A stretch of DNA of 64,000 nt from Uruburuella testudinis (GCF_022870865.1 NZ_CP091508.1:2480001-2544000), one strand, 5' to 3'; counted from the first letter of the stretch, positions 43,158 through 53,900 are shown. The notes: generated by a model not told the origin, from the sequence alone. Numbers and translations: made by a program.

Positions 43158-45170
43158 TCAGCGTTCCAAATGCAGAAACTGCATATGCCGTTCATATTGG
43201 TTCAGAATGTCGATAATAATCTGCTCTTTGGTATAGCCGACAATATCGTAATCCTGACTGCCTTCGCTGAGAAACACTTCGGCGCGGTAGTATTTTTCCT
43301 GCTCCAGCGGCGAGGCCAGATTGCCGGCCTGGCTGAGTGCGAACACCGGTTTCACCGCCTCGACCAGCCGCACTTCATACAAGAAGTCGACCTCGTCGCC
43401 ATGCAACACTTCCAGCTTCAAGCGGTGGTTTTCTTTGTCTTGCGTAAGGTGGGTGTCGATGCCTTTGTCTTGCAGCTCGTGCGCCACTTCCAGCATGGCC
43501 GGTTGCAGCGTTTTCACCATAAAGCGCAATGCGGTTTTGGCGCTGGGGAAATTCACTAAGCGGTTGAGGCGGTTGCGCCAGTTGCGGCCGTCTGCCAATA
43601 CCATGGCTTTATCGATTTGGTTGGCCTTGCGCCTGTTGCCCTCTTGGCGCAGGCTTTTCCACATGGAAATCATGTAGATCACCAACACCAGCGAAAAAGG
43701 CAGCCCGGCCACCACACTCACCGACTGTAAGGAGCCGAAGCCGCCGGCAAACAGCAGGCCCAGCGTAATCAGGCCGGTGGCGGCGGCCCAGAAAAGCCGC
43801 ATCCAAATCGGCGCATCGGCGCCGGAAGCCAGATTCTTACTGCTCAGATTGGCCAACACCAGCGCGCCCGAGTCGGCGGAGGTCACGAAGAAAATCAGGC
43901 CGATAACCACCGCCATCAGCGACCACAGCGAAGCATAGGGATAATGCTCAAACAAAGCAAACATGCCCATGGCCGGGTCGGCCAATGCGGTTTCGCCCAA
44001 AGCGGCCGCACCGTGGCTCACCAAATCAATGGCGCTGTTGCCGAAAATCGAAAACCAGGCAAAGATAAAGCCCAGCGGAATAAACATCACCCCGAGCACA
44101 AATTCGCGCAAGGTGCGCCCGCGTGAGATGCGGGCGATAAACAAGCCCACAAACGGCGCCCATGCCACCCACCAGGCCCAGAAGAAAATCGTCCAACCCG
44201 CTTTCCATTCGGCGCCGCTGTTGCCCTGATAGGCATACACATCAAAGGTTTTGCTGATGATGGTTTGGAAATAATCGCCGATATTTTGGGTAAACGCATT
44301 GAGCAGAAACACGGTCGGCCCCATCACCAGCAGCGCCAGCAGCAGAAAGGTCGCCCCCAGCATATTGATTTCCGACAACCGCCGCACGCCGCGCTCCACG
44401 CCCGACATGGCCGACAAAGCCGCTGCCGCCACCACCGCCACAATAATCACCGTTTGCACCAACTTGCTGGTTTCAATACCAAACACATGGCTCAAACCCG
44501 CATTGGCCTGCAACACGCCGATGCCGAGACTGGTGGCGATACCCAACAGCGTGCACACTACGCCGAAAATATCAACGCTGTGACCGAGCCAGCCGTCGGT
44601 ACGCTTTTTGCCGAACACCGGCACCAGCGCCGAACGCAGAGCCAGCGGCAGGTTTTGACGGTAGGCAAAATAAGCCAGCGCCATGCCGATAAGGGCATAA
44701 ATGCCCCAGCCGTGCAGCCCCCAGTGTAAAAACGCCTGCGCAATGGCCGCCCGCGCCGCTTCCGGTGTGGCACCGCTGCCGTCGGGCGGGCTCAAATAAT
44801 GCGCCAGCGGCTCCGAGGCACCGAAAAACAGCAAATCGATACCGATACCTGCCGAAAACAACATCGCTGCCCAAGCCAGAAACGGGAAATCGGGCTTGTC
44901 GTGATCCTGCCCCAGCTTGATATCGCCGTAACGCGACAGCCCCACATACAGCGCGAAAATGCTGTAGGCGGCCACCACCAGCATGTAATACCAGCCAAAA
45001 TGGTCGGACACCCAGCGCAAAGCGTTGCCGAGCACCGCCTCACTGGCTTGCGGAAAAAGAATGGTAAATAAAATCAATAAAATCGAAATCACCGATGAGG
45101 CGAGGAAAACGGTTTTGTTAACCGCAAGCTTTTGCTCTGCATTGCCTGTGTTGTCGGGTGCGCTGTGCAT
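43158..45170 (-). CDS. betT: BCCT-family high-affinity choline transporter
   Basis: 670 aa from ATG 45168-45170 (MHSAPDNTGNAEQKLAV). Twelve membrane helices about 25-520, with the BCCT signature WTIFFWAWWVAWAPFVGLFI and GIDLLFFGASEPLAHY. A C-terminal cytoplasmic domain of about 150 residues (from NWRNRLNRLV) is typical of osmotically regulated BetT. It imports choline for oxidation by BetA and BetB encoded just upstream. A DUS hairpin stands between betA and betT. Confidence 0.95.
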   Translation of the reverse strand: MHSAPDNTGNAEQKLAVNKTVFLASSVISILLILFTILFPQASEAVLGNALRWVSDHFGWYYMLVVAAYSIFALYVGLSRYGDIKLGQDHDKPDFPFLAWAAMLFSAGIGIDLLFFGASEPLAHYLSPPDGSGATPEAARAAIAQAFLHWGLHGWGIYALIGMALAYFAYRQNLPLALRSALVPVFGKKRTDGWLGHSVDIFGVVCTLLGIATSLGIGVLQANAGLSHVFGIETSKLVQTVIIVAVVAAAALSAMSGVERGVRRLSEINMLGATFLLLALLVMGPTVFLLNAFTQNIGDYFQTIISKTFDVYAYQGNSGAEWKAGWTIFFWAWWVAWAPFVGLFIARISRGRTLREFVLGVMFIPLGFIFAWFSIFGNSAIDLVSHGAAALGETALADPAMGMFALFEHYPYASLWSLMAVVIGLIFFVTSADSGALVLANLSSKNLASGADAPIWMRLFWAAATGLITLGLLFAGGFGSLQSVSVVAGLPFSLVLVIYMISMWKSLRQEGNRRKANQIDKAMVLADGRNWRNRLNRLVNFPSAKTALRFMVKTLQPAMLEVAHELQDKGIDTHLTQDKENHRLKLEVLHGDEVDFLYEVRLVEAVKPVFALSQAGNLASPLEQEKYYRAEVFLSEGSQDYDIVGYTKEQIIIDILNQYERHMQFLHLER

Positions 45171-45208
45171 CAATACGCTCTCTTTCTTGTGGGTTTTTCT
45201 CAACAGGG

Positions 45209-45246
45209 TTTCAGACGGCCTGATATTGCTTAAAGGCCGTCTGAAA
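45209..45246 (-). terminator. DUS inverted pair between betA and betT
   Basis: TTTCAGACGGCCT ... AGGCCGTCTGAAAG, 13-bp stem with a loop of about 12 bases. It would attenuate read-through from betA into betT. Confidence 0.55.
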
Positions 45247-45248
45247 GC

Positions 45249-46934
45249 TCAAGCCCGCTTCGGCTCGCGGCGCACGGGCGTGCTGCCTGCCACATAATAA
45301 TCGGCATCCGAAGGCGGCAGCGGTGTGCGGCAGCGGATTTGGTCGGCGATTTTTTCGGCCAGCATGATGGTGGTGGCGTTGAGGTTGCCGGTGATGATGT
45401 CGGGCATAATCGAGGCATCTACCACACGCAGGGCGCTGATGCCGTGCACGCGGCCTTGTGCGTCGACTACCGCATCATTCCCCTCGCCCATCGCGCAAGT
45501 GCAGGAAGGATGGTAGGCAGTTTCGGCGTGGTTGCGTACATATTCGTCCAGCTCGGCATCGCTTTGCAGGCTTTCAGACGGCGTAATCACTTTGCCGCGA
45601 TAAGGATCAAGCGCGGGTTGGTTCATGATTTCGCGGGTAATGCGGATGGCGGCACGAAACTCTTCCCAATCCTGTTCGTGGCTCATGTAGTTGAACAAAA
45701 TGCTCGGATGCTCGGCAGGGTTGCGCGATTTGAGCTTGATGCGGCCGCGGCTGAGCGAACGCATAGAGCCGACATGCGCCTGAAAGCTGTGCGATTTGCT
45801 GGCGTTGCGCCCGTCGTAGCGCACGGCAATCGGCAGAAAGTGATACTGGATATTCGGCCAGGCAAATTTTTCATCGCTGCGGATAAAACCGCCGCCTTCA
45901 AAATGATTGGTGGCGCCCAAGCCTGTGCCTTTAAACAACCATTCGGCGCCGATAGCGGGCTTGTTCCACCAATTTGTGGCCGGGGCGATGGATACGGGCT
46001 GCGTGCACTCATACTGCATATACAGCTCGAGATGGTCTTGCAGATTGTTGCCCACACCCGGCAAATCGAGGATTTCGCTCACGCCGGCTTCGGCCAGCCA
46101 GGCACCGGGGCCGATGCCGCTGCGTTGCAGAATCTGCGGCGAGGCAATCGCGCCGCCGCAGAGAATCACTTCTTGGCGCGCTTCGATGCTGTGCATTTGC
46201 TTTTGATGCTCAAAACGCACACCGCGCGCACGTTTGCCGTCAAATAAAATCACATCGGTGAGCGCACCGGTGGCAATGGTGAGCGTGTCGCGCTGTTTGG
46301 CGGTGTCGAGATAACCGCGGGCGGTGGAAGCGCGGCGGCCGTTGGGGGTAACGAAGCGGTCCATCGGGCCGAAGCCTTCCTGCTGATGGCCGTTGAGATC
46401 GTCGGTACGCGGATAACCGGCATCCACGCCGGCCTGTATCATCGCTTCAAACAGCGGGTTGGTGCCGGCTTTGGCGGTGGTCACGTCAATCGGGCCGCCG
46501 CTGCCGTGATAGGCGTTTTCACCGATATCGCGGTTTTCGGCTTTTTTGAAATACGGCAAACAATCGAGATAACGCCAGTTGGCCAAACCGGGTTTTTGCG
46601 CCCAATGGTCGAAATCGAGTGCGTTGCCGCGGATGTAGCACATGCCGTTAATCAGCGAAGAGCCGCCCAAACCCTTGCCGCGGCCGCAATCCATGATGCG
46701 GTTGTTCATATGCGGCTCGGGGTCGGTTTTGTAGCCCCAGTTATAAGTAGTGCCTTGCAGCGGCATCGCCAGCGCGGCGGGCATTTGGGTGCGGAAGTCG
46801 AGGCGGTAGTCGGGCAGGCCGGCTTCCAGCAGTAATACGGAAACGTCGGCATCTTCGGTCAGCCGTGCGGCCAACACATTGCCTGCGCTGCCGGCGCCGA
46901 TGATGATGTAGTCGTAGGCGGGTTTGAATAGCAT
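45249..46934 (-). CDS. betA: Choline dehydrogenase
   Basis: 561 aa, GMC oxidoreductase. FAD motif [16 protein letters not shown] (11-26), GMC signature [19 protein letters not shown], second signature [16 protein letters not shown], and catalytic His in [13 protein letters not shown] and [13 protein letters not shown]. Membrane-associated; it oxidises choline to betaine aldehyde and can go on to betaine. It lies between the GNAT gene and betT, 15 bp downstream of the former, so the two are cotranscribed. Confidence 0.97.
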   Translation of the reverse strand: MLFKPAYDYIIIGAGSAGNVLAARLTEDADVSVLLLEAGLPDYRLDFRTQMPAALAMPLQGTTYNWGYKTDPEPHMNNRIMDCGRGKGLGGSSLINGMCYIRGNALDFDHWAQKPGLANWRYLDCLPYFKKAENRDIGENAYHGSGGPIDVTTAKAGTNPLFEAMIQAGVDAGYPRTDDLNGHQQEGFGPMDRFVTPNGRRASTARGYLDTAKQRDTLTIATGALTDVILFDGKRARGVRFEHQKQMHSIEARQEVILCGGAIASPQILQRSGIGPGAWLAEAGVSEILDLPGVGNNLQDHLELYMQYECTQPVSIAPATNWWNKPAIGAEWLFKGTGLGATNHFEGGGFIRSDEKFAWPNIQYHFLPIAVRYDGRNASKSHSFQAHVGSMRSLSRGRIKLKSRNPAEHPSILFNYMSHEQDWEEFRAAIRITREIMNQPALDPYRGKVITPSESLQSDAELDEYVRNHAETAYHPSCTCAMGEGNDAVVDAQGRVHGISALRVVDASIMPDIITGNLNATTIMLAEKIADQIRCRTPLPPSDADYYVAGSTPVRREPKRA

Positions 46935-46949
46935 GGGTTATCCTTTTTT

Positions 46950-47441
46950 TTATTCGAGCGGGAGCATTAATATTTCTCCCGGCAAACCATCGAAATCTTT
47001 AAATTCACGATGAATAAAGCCTTGTTTGGTCAATATTTTACGAGAAGGAAGATTATCCGGGTCGATGACGGCATAAAGTTGCGGCAAACCGCTGCGGCGC
47101 GCTGTGCGGATTAGTTCGGCGGCAACAGCGCTGCCGATGCCTTTGCCCCAATATTGCGGCATGAGCATATAACCGATTTCAGCTTGCCCGACATCATCCG
47201 CCTGCACCACCAGCTTGGCCAGGCCGATAAAATCCTGCGTGTCGGCATCGGTAATTTTGAAATGGCCGTAAACGGGGTGCCGCCGGTTATCGGCCATTAT
47301 TGCGGCAAAGTCGCGCTGCGCTTCTTCACCCACTATCGCCCGCTCAGTAATCATGGCCATCACTTGCTCATTACCCACCAAACGGCAGTAATCGTCAAAA
47401 TCGTTTTCGGTAAATTTTTGCAGCTTGATAGCAACAGCCAC
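46950..47441 (-). CDS. GNAT family N-acetyltransferase
   Basis: 163 aa from a GTG start at 47439-47441, chosen because GGAGG lies 7 bases upstream; an ATG 12 codons earlier has no ribosome site. GNAT core about 55-150: FIGLAKLVVQADDVGQAEIG, the acetyl-CoA loop QYWGKGIGSAVAAELI (Q/RxxGxG/A type) and YAVIDPDNLPSRKILTKQGF. Closest in style to RimJ/RimL-like enzymes. It is embedded in the choline operon between betB and betA. The substrate is unknown. Confidence 0.85.
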   Translation of the reverse strand: MAVAIKLQKFTENDFDDYCRLVGNEQVMAMITERAIVGEEAQRDFAAIMADNRRHPVYGHFKITDADTQDFIGLAKLVVQADDVGQAEIGYMLMPQYWGKGIGSAVAAELIRTARRSGLPQLYAVIDPDNLPSRKILTKQGFIHREFKDFDGLPGEILMLPLE

Positions 47442-47571
47442 AGGCTTTCCTCCGTTTGATGCAGACAGTAGCTGCACGATGGTTTCGAGTTAAATGCATG
47501 ATGGTGGTCAGGGCATACCCGTTGGCATGGCGGTATTGCAGGCACAGCCTATGGCTGATTTTCAGACGGCC

Positions 47572-49035
47572 TTAAAACACCGACACAAAATCGCCCAATT
47601 CCACCTGCACCGATTTGGTTTGGGTGTAGTGCAGCAGCGTTTGCACGCCGTTTTCGCGGCCGATGCCGGATTGTTTGTAGCCGCCGACAGGCATTTGTGC
47701 GGGCGATTCGCCCCAGCTGTTAATCCAGCAGATACCGGCTTCGATTTGGCCGATGATGCGGTGGGCGCGTTTCAAATCGGGCGTCACCACACCGGCGGCA
47801 AGGCCGTATTCGGTGGCGTTGGCGCGCACGATGGCTTCTTCTTCGGTGGTGTAAGTGAGGATGCTCATCACCGGGCCGAAAATTTCTTCGCACACGATGG
47901 CCATATTGTCGAGGCAGTCGGTAAACACGGTAGGGGCAACATAAGCGCCTTCGTCAAACGGTTGCTGATGCAAACGGCTGCCGCCGGCCAGTAGGCGCGC
48001 GCCTTCGGCTTTGCCTTTTTCGATGTAAGCAAGCACTTTCTCCATATGCGGAAAGCTGGCCAGCGGACCGAAGTTGGTGTGGGTGTCGAGCGGGTCGCCG
48101 ATTTGGATGCGCGCCACCCGCTCCAGCACCGCTGTTTCAAAGGCTTCTTTCATCTTGGCCGGCACAAACACGCGTGTGCCGTTAGTGCACACTTGCCCCG
48201 AGCTGTAAAAATTGGCCATCATGGCAATGTCGGCGGCCAGGTTTACATCGGCATCGGTGCAGATAATCAGCGGTGATTTGCCGCCCAATTCCATGGTGGT
48301 TTCTTTCAAGCTTGAGGCGGCGGCCTGTGCCATCACTTTTTTGCCGGTCGCCACGCCGCCGGTAAAGGATACTTTGGCGATGTCGGGGTGCTCGCTGAGT
48401 GCGCTGCCGACACGGTAATCGCCTTGCACCACATTAAACACGCCGTCGGGCAGCCCGGCTTCGGTGAAAATTTCCGCCAGCTTGAGTGCGCTCAAGGGCG
48501 TGATTTCGCTGGGCTTGAATACCATGGCATTGCCGGCCGCCAGCGCCGGAGCGGCTTTCCACATGGCGATTTGAATCGGATAATTCCACGCGCCGATGCC
48601 GGCCACCACGCCCAGCGGCTCTTGGCGGGTGTAAACAAAACTGGTATCGCGCAGCGGAATCTGGCGGCCTTCGAGTGCAGCGGACAAACCGGCGTAATAT
48701 TCGATAACATCGGCACCGGTTACAATGTCTACGTATAAAGTTTCCGACAGCGGTTTGCCGGTGTCGAGCGTTTCCAGCCGTGCCAATTCATCATTGCGCT
48801 CGCGTAAAAGCGCCACGGCTTTGAGCAGGATGCGGCTGCGCTCTACCGCAGTCATCGCCGCCCACACTTTCTGAGCGGCACGGGCAGCCGCCACGGCGGT
48901 GTCGATTTCCTGAAGTGTGCTTTGCTGGATAGTGGCGAGGGTTTCACCGTTGGCAGGGTTGATGCTGACGAAAGTGTCGGCAGCAGAGTTGGCGGCAACA
49001 TAGGCGCCGTTAATGTATGCAGTCTGCAAAGTCAT
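47572..49035 (-). CDS. betB: Betaine aldehyde dehydrogenase
   Basis: 487 aa. NAD-dependent aldehyde dehydrogenase with the BetB-type [35 protein letters not shown], catalytic Glu in [10 protein letters not shown] and catalytic Cys in [14 protein letters not shown]. It converts betaine aldehyde to the osmoprotectant glycine betaine. First gene of betB-GNAT-betA-betT on the minus strand. No betI repressor is present, so control is by another regulator. Confidence 0.96.
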   Translation of the reverse strand: MTLQTAYINGAYVAANSAADTFVSINPANGETLATIQQSTLQEIDTAVAAARAAQKVWAAMTAVERSRILLKAVALLRERNDELARLETLDTGKPLSETLYVDIVTGADVIEYYAGLSAALEGRQIPLRDTSFVYTRQEPLGVVAGIGAWNYPIQIAMWKAAPALAAGNAMVFKPSEITPLSALKLAEIFTEAGLPDGVFNVVQGDYRVGSALSEHPDIAKVSFTGGVATGKKVMAQAAASSLKETTMELGGKSPLIICTDADVNLAADIAMMANFYSSGQVCTNGTRVFVPAKMKEAFETAVLERVARIQIGDPLDTHTNFGPLASFPHMEKVLAYIEKGKAEGARLLAGGSRLHQQPFDEGAYVAPTVFTDCLDNMAIVCEEIFGPVMSILTYTTEEEAIVRANATEYGLAAGVVTPDLKRAHRIIGQIEAGICWINSWGESPAQMPVGGYKQSGIGRENGVQTLLHYTQTKSVQVELGDFVSVF

Positions 49036-49340
49036 GAGATTCCTTCTGATGATTTGTTACACGCTCGAGGGAAACATCACGCATCTTTTCAGACGGCCTG
49101 TACGGTTAAACAGCGCTCACAGGCCGTCTGAAAAAGATTTGTGATAAGAATGAATGAGTTAATTTACCTTAACACATTTAGACAACGGTGTCACATTCCA
49201 AAATCATAAACAGTCTTCTTCAAGATTCACAGCCATAGGCTTGCGCCAGCTACAGGGCATCACGCTTTATGAAATTTTATCGATGATAAACAAAAACTTA
49301 TTCTCAGCTTACAAGAACCAGCCACGCGGCTTAAACAAAC
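49036..49340. other. betB upstream region
   Basis: A DUS inverted pair at 49093-49132, otherwise AT-rich DNA that should hold the betB promoter. No betI gene or clear BetI-type operator could be recognised. Confidence 0.35.
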
Positions 49341-49379
49341 AATCGAGGCCGTCTGAAAATATTTCAGACGGCCTCGATT
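49341..49379. terminator. DUS-pair terminator downstream of lptG
   Basis: AATCGAGGCCGTCTGAAA ... TTTCAGACGGCCTCGATT, an 18-bp stem. Confidence 0.8.
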
Positions 49380-49383
49380 AGGT

Positions 49384-49424
49384 AGGGGCAAAACGCACCT
49401 GTAAATCGGATGGTCAGGACACCC
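49384..49424 (+). mobile_element. MITE right-end fragment abutting lptG
   Basis: AGGGGCAAAACGCACCTGTA ... GGTCAGGACACCC then TA. Only the last 41 bp of a type A copy remain. The TAG stop of lptG (49424-49426, minus) consists of the TA flank and the terminal G of the element. Confidence 0.85.
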
Positions 49425-50524
49425 TAGCGTTTTTCCTGCCTACGGATTAGATACACTCCCAACAGCCCGAACAACAAGGTCGGCAGCAGTGCGGCCACCA
49501 CCGGCGGTACGCCGTAAAGCTGGCTGGTAAAGCCGAACAGGCGGCCGGCAAAATGGAAAGCCAACCCCAAGCAGATACCGAAAAACAATTTCAAGCCCAT
49601 ATTGCCGTGGCGAGTGGATTGCGGTGTAAACGCCAGCGCCACCAGCGCCATAATCATTGCGGCAACCGGATACATCAGCTTGCGCCACCAGGCGATTTCA
49701 TATTGGCGGGTTTGCTGATTGTTGTCTTGCAGATGGCGGATATAGGTGGTGAGCGCCGACACCGACATTTGCTCGGGGTCAACCAGCAGCACATCCAACA
49801 AATTGCGTTGCAAGCCGATATCCCATTGCTTTTCTTTGTCAAATTCTGTCTGCACCAAATCAACATCCATCTGGCCGTCGCGCTGTTGCAGCCCGCTCAA
49901 ACGGCTGCTGTGCACGTTTTGCAAGTGCCAGTTGCTGTCGGCATCAATCGTGGCCGATTCGGCAGCCACCGCCTCCACCAATTGCAGCGCTTCGTTATGC
50001 CGCCACGCCTTGATGCCCAGCAGTGTATGGTCGGGCAACATTTCGCGCACATTGATGATGGCATTGCCTTCTTTCAGCCACAAACCCTGGCTGCCGGTGC
50101 TGATTTTGCCGCTGAGGGCGCCGGCCTTGAGGTTTTCTGCGCGCTGGCTCAAAGAAGGTGCCAGCCACTCGCCCAATAAGGCGGTGGCCACGGCAAAAAT
50201 CAGCCCGAATTGCAGCAGCACGGCAATCAGCTTTTGGGTGCTCATGCCGCTGGTTTTCATTACCGTCAATTCGCTGCCCGCAGCCAGTTGGCTCAAGGCA
50301 ATCAAACCGCCGATCAACACGGCCAGCGGCATCAGCTCATAAGCATGGGCGGGCATCTGCATCAACACATACTGCATCATTTTCCAGCCTGTGTAGCTGC
50401 CTTCGCCCACATCGCCGATTTCGCTGATGATGTCGAAAAAGCTGTATAAGGCCAGCAGCGCCAGCAAGGCATACACCGTCATCACGGCCAGCTGGCGGAT
50501 TAAATAGCGGTTTAGCAATTTCAT
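49424..50524 (-). CDS. lptG: LPS export ABC transporter permease LptG
   Basis: 366 aa. Six membrane helices, three at each end of a large periplasmic beta-jellyroll domain (about 100-270). N terminus LLNRYLIRQLAVMTVYALLA, LTVMKTSGMSTQKLIAVLLQ, C-terminal LGLAFHFAGRLFGFTSQLYG. With LptF and LptB it drives lipooligosaccharide from the inner membrane to the Lpt bridge. It overlaps lptF by 4 bp. The C terminus ends at RRQEKR and the stop codon is completed by a mobile-element end. Confidence 0.96.
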   Translation of the reverse strand: MKLLNRYLIRQLAVMTVYALLALLALYSFFDIISEIGDVGEGSYTGWKMMQYVLMQMPAHAYELMPLAVLIGGLIALSQLAAGSELTVMKTSGMSTQKLIAVLLQFGLIFAVATALLGEWLAPSLSQRAENLKAGALSGKISTGSQGLWLKEGNAIINVREMLPDHTLLGIKAWRHNEALQLVEAVAAESATIDADSNWHLQNVHSSRLSGLQQRDGQMDVDLVQTEFDKEKQWDIGLQRNLLDVLLVDPEQMSVSALTTYIRHLQDNNQQTRQYEIAWWRKLMYPVAAMIMALVALAFTPQSTRHGNMGLKLFFGICLGLAFHFAGRLFGFTSQLYGVPPVVAALLPTLLFGLLGVYLIRRQEKR

Positions 50525-51633
50525 TTGGCACCGCCTTTCATGCTATTTTTCAATGCCTGCCAAAACGGCTGTGCAGGCATACCGCGCACGCGCAGCAACA
50601 CCACCGCAATCAGCAGCATCAAGATATGCATCGGCAGCATACCGATCCAGAAATTGAGCTTGCCGTCTTCTACCGCATTCCGTAAGAAGGTAAGGCCGTT
50701 TTGGTAAACCAGGTAAAGGCCGATGGCAATCAAAATATTGTAGGTGTGGCCGGTGCGCGGGTTGAAATAAGAAAGCGGCACCGCCAAGATGCTCAACAGC
50801 AACACGCTGATCGGCAACGACAAACGCCACATCAATTCAGCCTGATGCTGCGGATCGGCGCTGCCGAACAACTGCATGGTGGGAATGGTGCGGCGGTGTG
50901 AAATCGGATCAATGATTTTCGGCGTGGTGCTGATAATCAGGCTCAGGTTTTGAAACGACACCTGGTTGTAATCGGCCTGCCCGGGCGTGCCGCTGTAGCG
51001 GTAGCCCTGCTTTAATTCAAGCGTGCGCTTGTTGTCGTTTAGCGCAAAAGTGCCCTCTTTGGCAAACACGATGCTGTCGTTGCCTTTATCATCCTGTTCG
51101 CGTAAAAACAGGTTTTTCATGATGCCCGATTCGGTATCGAATGTTTCCACAAAATACACGCGCCCGTTGCTTTTGCCCAAGGTGCGGAATTCGCCCGCCT
51201 CCACCAGCGAGAGCTCTTGTTTTTGCTTTAAAATTTCAGCGTATTCGCGGCTGCGCAATTCGGCCCACGGCATCACCCAAAGCTGCATCAGCGCCACCAG
51301 CAGGGCAAACGGCACGGCAAACTGCAACACCGGCCGCACCCATTGCTTGAGCGCCAACCCGCACGAGAGCCACACCGACATCTCGCTGTCGCGCCAATAA
51401 CGGGTGAGCACGGTCAGCGTGCTGATATAGGCGGTCAGCACCAGCAGCAACGGCGTCATGCCGATAATCCAGAAACCCACCAGCGCAGCCACGGCATCAA
51501 TAGCCACGCGCCCGTCGGCAGCGCGCCCCAACAGGTTGATGGCCTGCGTCGACACCAAAATCGCCAGCAACACCACGAAAATACCGATGGCGGTGAACGA
51601 GAGTTCTTTAATAAAATTACGTTGATAAATCAT
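50521..51633 (-). CDS. lptF: LPS export ABC transporter permease LptF
   Basis: 370 aa. Same fold as LptG: helices about 10-35, 55-75, 98-118 and three after 265; periplasmic domain between. MIYQRNFIKELSFTAIGIFV start, RYWRDSEMSVWLSCGLALKQ coupling region, LSYFNPRTGHTYNILIAIGL. The ATGA overlap with lptG shows coupling. It is divergent from pepA as in E. coli (lptFG/pepA-holC). Confidence 0.96.
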   Translation of the reverse strand: MIYQRNFIKELSFTAIGIFVVLLAILVSTQAINLLGRAADGRVAIDAVAALVGFWIIGMTPLLLVLTAYISTLTVLTRYWRDSEMSVWLSCGLALKQWVRPVLQFAVPFALLVALMQLWVMPWAELRSREYAEILKQKQELSLVEAGEFRTLGKSNGRVYFVETFDTESGIMKNLFLREQDDKGNDSIVFAKEGTFALNDNKRTLELKQGYRYSGTPGQADYNQVSFQNLSLIISTTPKIIDPISHRRTIPTMQLFGSADPQHQAELMWRLSLPISVLLLSILAVPLSYFNPRTGHTYNILIAIGLYLVYQNGLTFLRNAVEDGKLNFWIGMLPMHILMLLIAVVLLRVRGMPAQPFWQALKNSMKGGAK

Positions 51634-51780
51634 AAATCGCCGATTGGTCTGCGCCCGTATGTTTCAGACGGCCTGAATGGAGTACAATCAAGCCGCATGT
51701 AAAGTTTCAGACGGCATTGCAAGGCGCTTATCTCAGGCCGTCTGAAAGATTATTCCGTCTAACCGGTTATCATCAGGAGA

Positions 51781-53211
51781 ATGAACGTGGAATTTAGCAC
51801 AAAAGCCGAAAAATTGCAGCCGCATCAAACCGGCGCGCTGTTATATGTATGCGCATCCGAAGGCCCCGATACCGCCGACGGCGGCAACCCCACCGCCGCC
51901 CTGCTCTACGCGGCGCTGGAACAAGCACAAACGTTTGCCGCCGCCCAAAGCGCCGACAACGGCAGTTTGAAAGCCGTTGCCGTGGTGCGCCTGCAAGATG
52001 TGCAGCGCGAAACCATCGAACAGGCCGCCAAAGAAGCCGCCGCCTGGGCGCAGAAGCAAGAAAATGTAAATGTGTGCCTGGCGCCGTTTTGCGAAACAGA
52101 CTCGCCGCGCGTGGCTGAAATTTTCGCTGCGGCCTTCGGTGAAGCCGTTTACCGTTTTGACCGCTACAAAAAAGAAGCCAAGCCCGCCAAACTGCAAACA
52201 GCCGTATTTTATCATGCCGAACACAGCCAAGCGGTTCAAACCGCTCTGGATGTCGCCGCAGCGCAACTTTACGGCTGCAACATCGCCAAAGATCTCGGTA
52301 ATGCCGCCCCCAACGAATGCACGCCCGAATTTCTGGCCGAAACCGCCAAAGCCGAAGCGGAAAAACTCGGCGCACAAGCCAAAATTCTCGATAAAGACTA
52401 TATCAAAGACAACATGGGCGCGTTTTGGTCGGTGGCCAAAGGCAGCAAGCAAAAACCTTATCTGGTCGAACTGAGCCATTTCGGTGCAGCCGATAAAAAC
52501 GAAGCGCCCATCGTGCTGGTGGGCAAAGGCATTACTTTCGACACCGGCGGCATTTCGCTCAAGCCCGGCCTCAATATGGACGAAATGAAATTCGACATGT
52601 GCGGCGCCGCTGCCGTTATCGGCACGTTCTGCGCTGCCGTGAAGCTGAAACTGCCCATCAACCTCATCGCCATCGTGCCCACCTGTGAAAACATGCCCTC
52701 CGGTGCCGCCAACAAGCCCGGCGACGTGGTCACCAGCATGAAGGGGCTCACCATCGAAGTGCTCAATACCGATGCCGAAGGCCGCCTGATTTTGTGCGAC
52801 GCCCTCACCTATGCCGAACAGTTCAAACCGAAAGCCGTGATTGATGCCGCCACCCTCACCGGTGCCTGCATTATGGCGCTCGGCCACGATGTGAGCGGTC
52901 TGATGGGCAACGACCAAGCGCTTGTCGACAGCCTTTTGGCCGCTTCGCGCGAAACCAACGACAAAGCCTGGCAGCTGCCGCTGTTCGATACCTATAAAGA
53001 GCAGCTCAAATCGAATTTCGCCGATATTCCCAATATCGGCACCCCCGGCGCCGGCACCATTACCGCGGCCACATTCTTAGCCTATTTCACCGAAGATTAC
53101 CCGTGGGCGCACCTCGACATTGCCGGCACCGCCTGGAAATCCGGCAAAGAAAAAGGCGCTACCGGCCGGCCGGTGCCGTTGTTGCTAAACTACTTGCGCA
53201 ACGTCAGATAA
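51781..53211 (+). CDS. pepA: Leucyl aminopeptidase (M17)
   Basis: 476 aa. C-terminal M17 domain with metal ligands in VGKGITFDTGGISLKPG, MKFDMCGAAAVIG, and the signature NTDAEGRLILCDALTYAE; the N-terminal domain is less conserved. It forms hexamers that cleave N-terminal residues, and in E. coli it also binds DNA in Xer site-specific recombination. GGAG lies 6 bases upstream of ATG 51781. Followed by an intrinsic terminator, with holC 700 bp further. Confidence 0.96.
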   Translation: MNVEFSTKAEKLQPHQTGALLYVCASEGPDTADGGNPTAALLYAALEQAQTFAAAQSADNGSLKAVAVVRLQDVQRETIEQAAKEAAAWAQKQENVNVCLAPFCETDSPRVAEIFAAAFGEAVYRFDRYKKEAKPAKLQTAVFYHAEHSQAVQTALDVAAAQLYGCNIAKDLGNAAPNECTPEFLAETAKAEAEKLGAQAKILDKDYIKDNMGAFWSVAKGSKQKPYLVELSHFGAADKNEAPIVLVGKGITFDTGGISLKPGLNMDEMKFDMCGAAAVIGTFCAAVKLKLPINLIAIVPTCENMPSGAANKPGDVVTSMKGLTIEVLNTDAEGRLILCDALTYAEQFKPKAVIDAATLTGACIMALGHDVSGLMGNDQALVDSLLAASRETNDKAWQLPLFDTYKEQLKSNFADIPNIGTPGAGTITAATFLAYFTEDYPWAHLDIAGTAWKSGKEKGATGRPVPLLLNYLRNVR

Positions 53212-53216
53212 AACAC

Positions 53217-53244
53217 GAAAGCAGGCTCAAAGCCTGCTTTTTTT
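53217..53244 (+). terminator. Intrinsic terminator of pepA
   Basis: AAAGCAGGCT-CAA-AGCCTGCTTT then TTTTT. Confidence 0.92.
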
Positions 53245-53439
53245 GCGCCATCATATTATCGGGCTGCATCTTATCGGGTTGCATCGCAGTTTGAAAAAAC
53301 AAACCGACACGCTACCCGATTAAAGGCCGCCCACACATATATTGGCAACGCCATCAGATGGTTTGTCAAACGGGCATCCAAGCCGTCTGCATCGTTCATA
53401 CCCATTCACAAAAGTAAGGCGGCGAGGTAAATACAATAT

Positions 53440-53540
53440 AACGATAGAACCGGCAATTTCATAACTGCATTTTTTACATCAATCCGATTGTTTAAAAAAG
53501 AAATGAATAAAATATTTTTAGAATTAAAATGGTCGAATCT
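53440..53540 (-). repeat. AT-rich dispersed repeat (third family), copy 2
   Basis: The inverse of 10103-10200: AGATTCGACCATTTTAATTC, ATTCATTTCTTTTTTAAAC, CGGATTGATGTAAA, GCAGTTATGAAATTGCCG. It sits inside a second-family repeat, so it may have inserted there. Confidence 0.6.
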
Positions 53541-53900
53541 ATAGTATGGCAAGGCGAGCCAACGCAGTTGGCTTATTTTTGTCAATGGTATCAGACGGCC
53601 CCAACCAAAAAAGGCCGATAAAGCATCCCCCCTTTGATTGGGATTTTACTTTCACCCTTACCCAACCCGCGCCCGTTACCCTGAATACCGCATAACCGAT
53701 AATATCGAAGCACACGGCATCGCGGTGCGGCAACGCCAAGCTGCCGGCGTCGATAAAAATAAAAACCGCCAAGCCAAATACCAAGCCATTGGCAACAGCC
53801 TTTTTATTACCGCAGACGAAATATTTGATTACCGCAAACTGATGCGGGAAAACTGCCGCCGCCATGCCGCCGGCCGGCAGAAGTCTGAGGCGATTTACGC

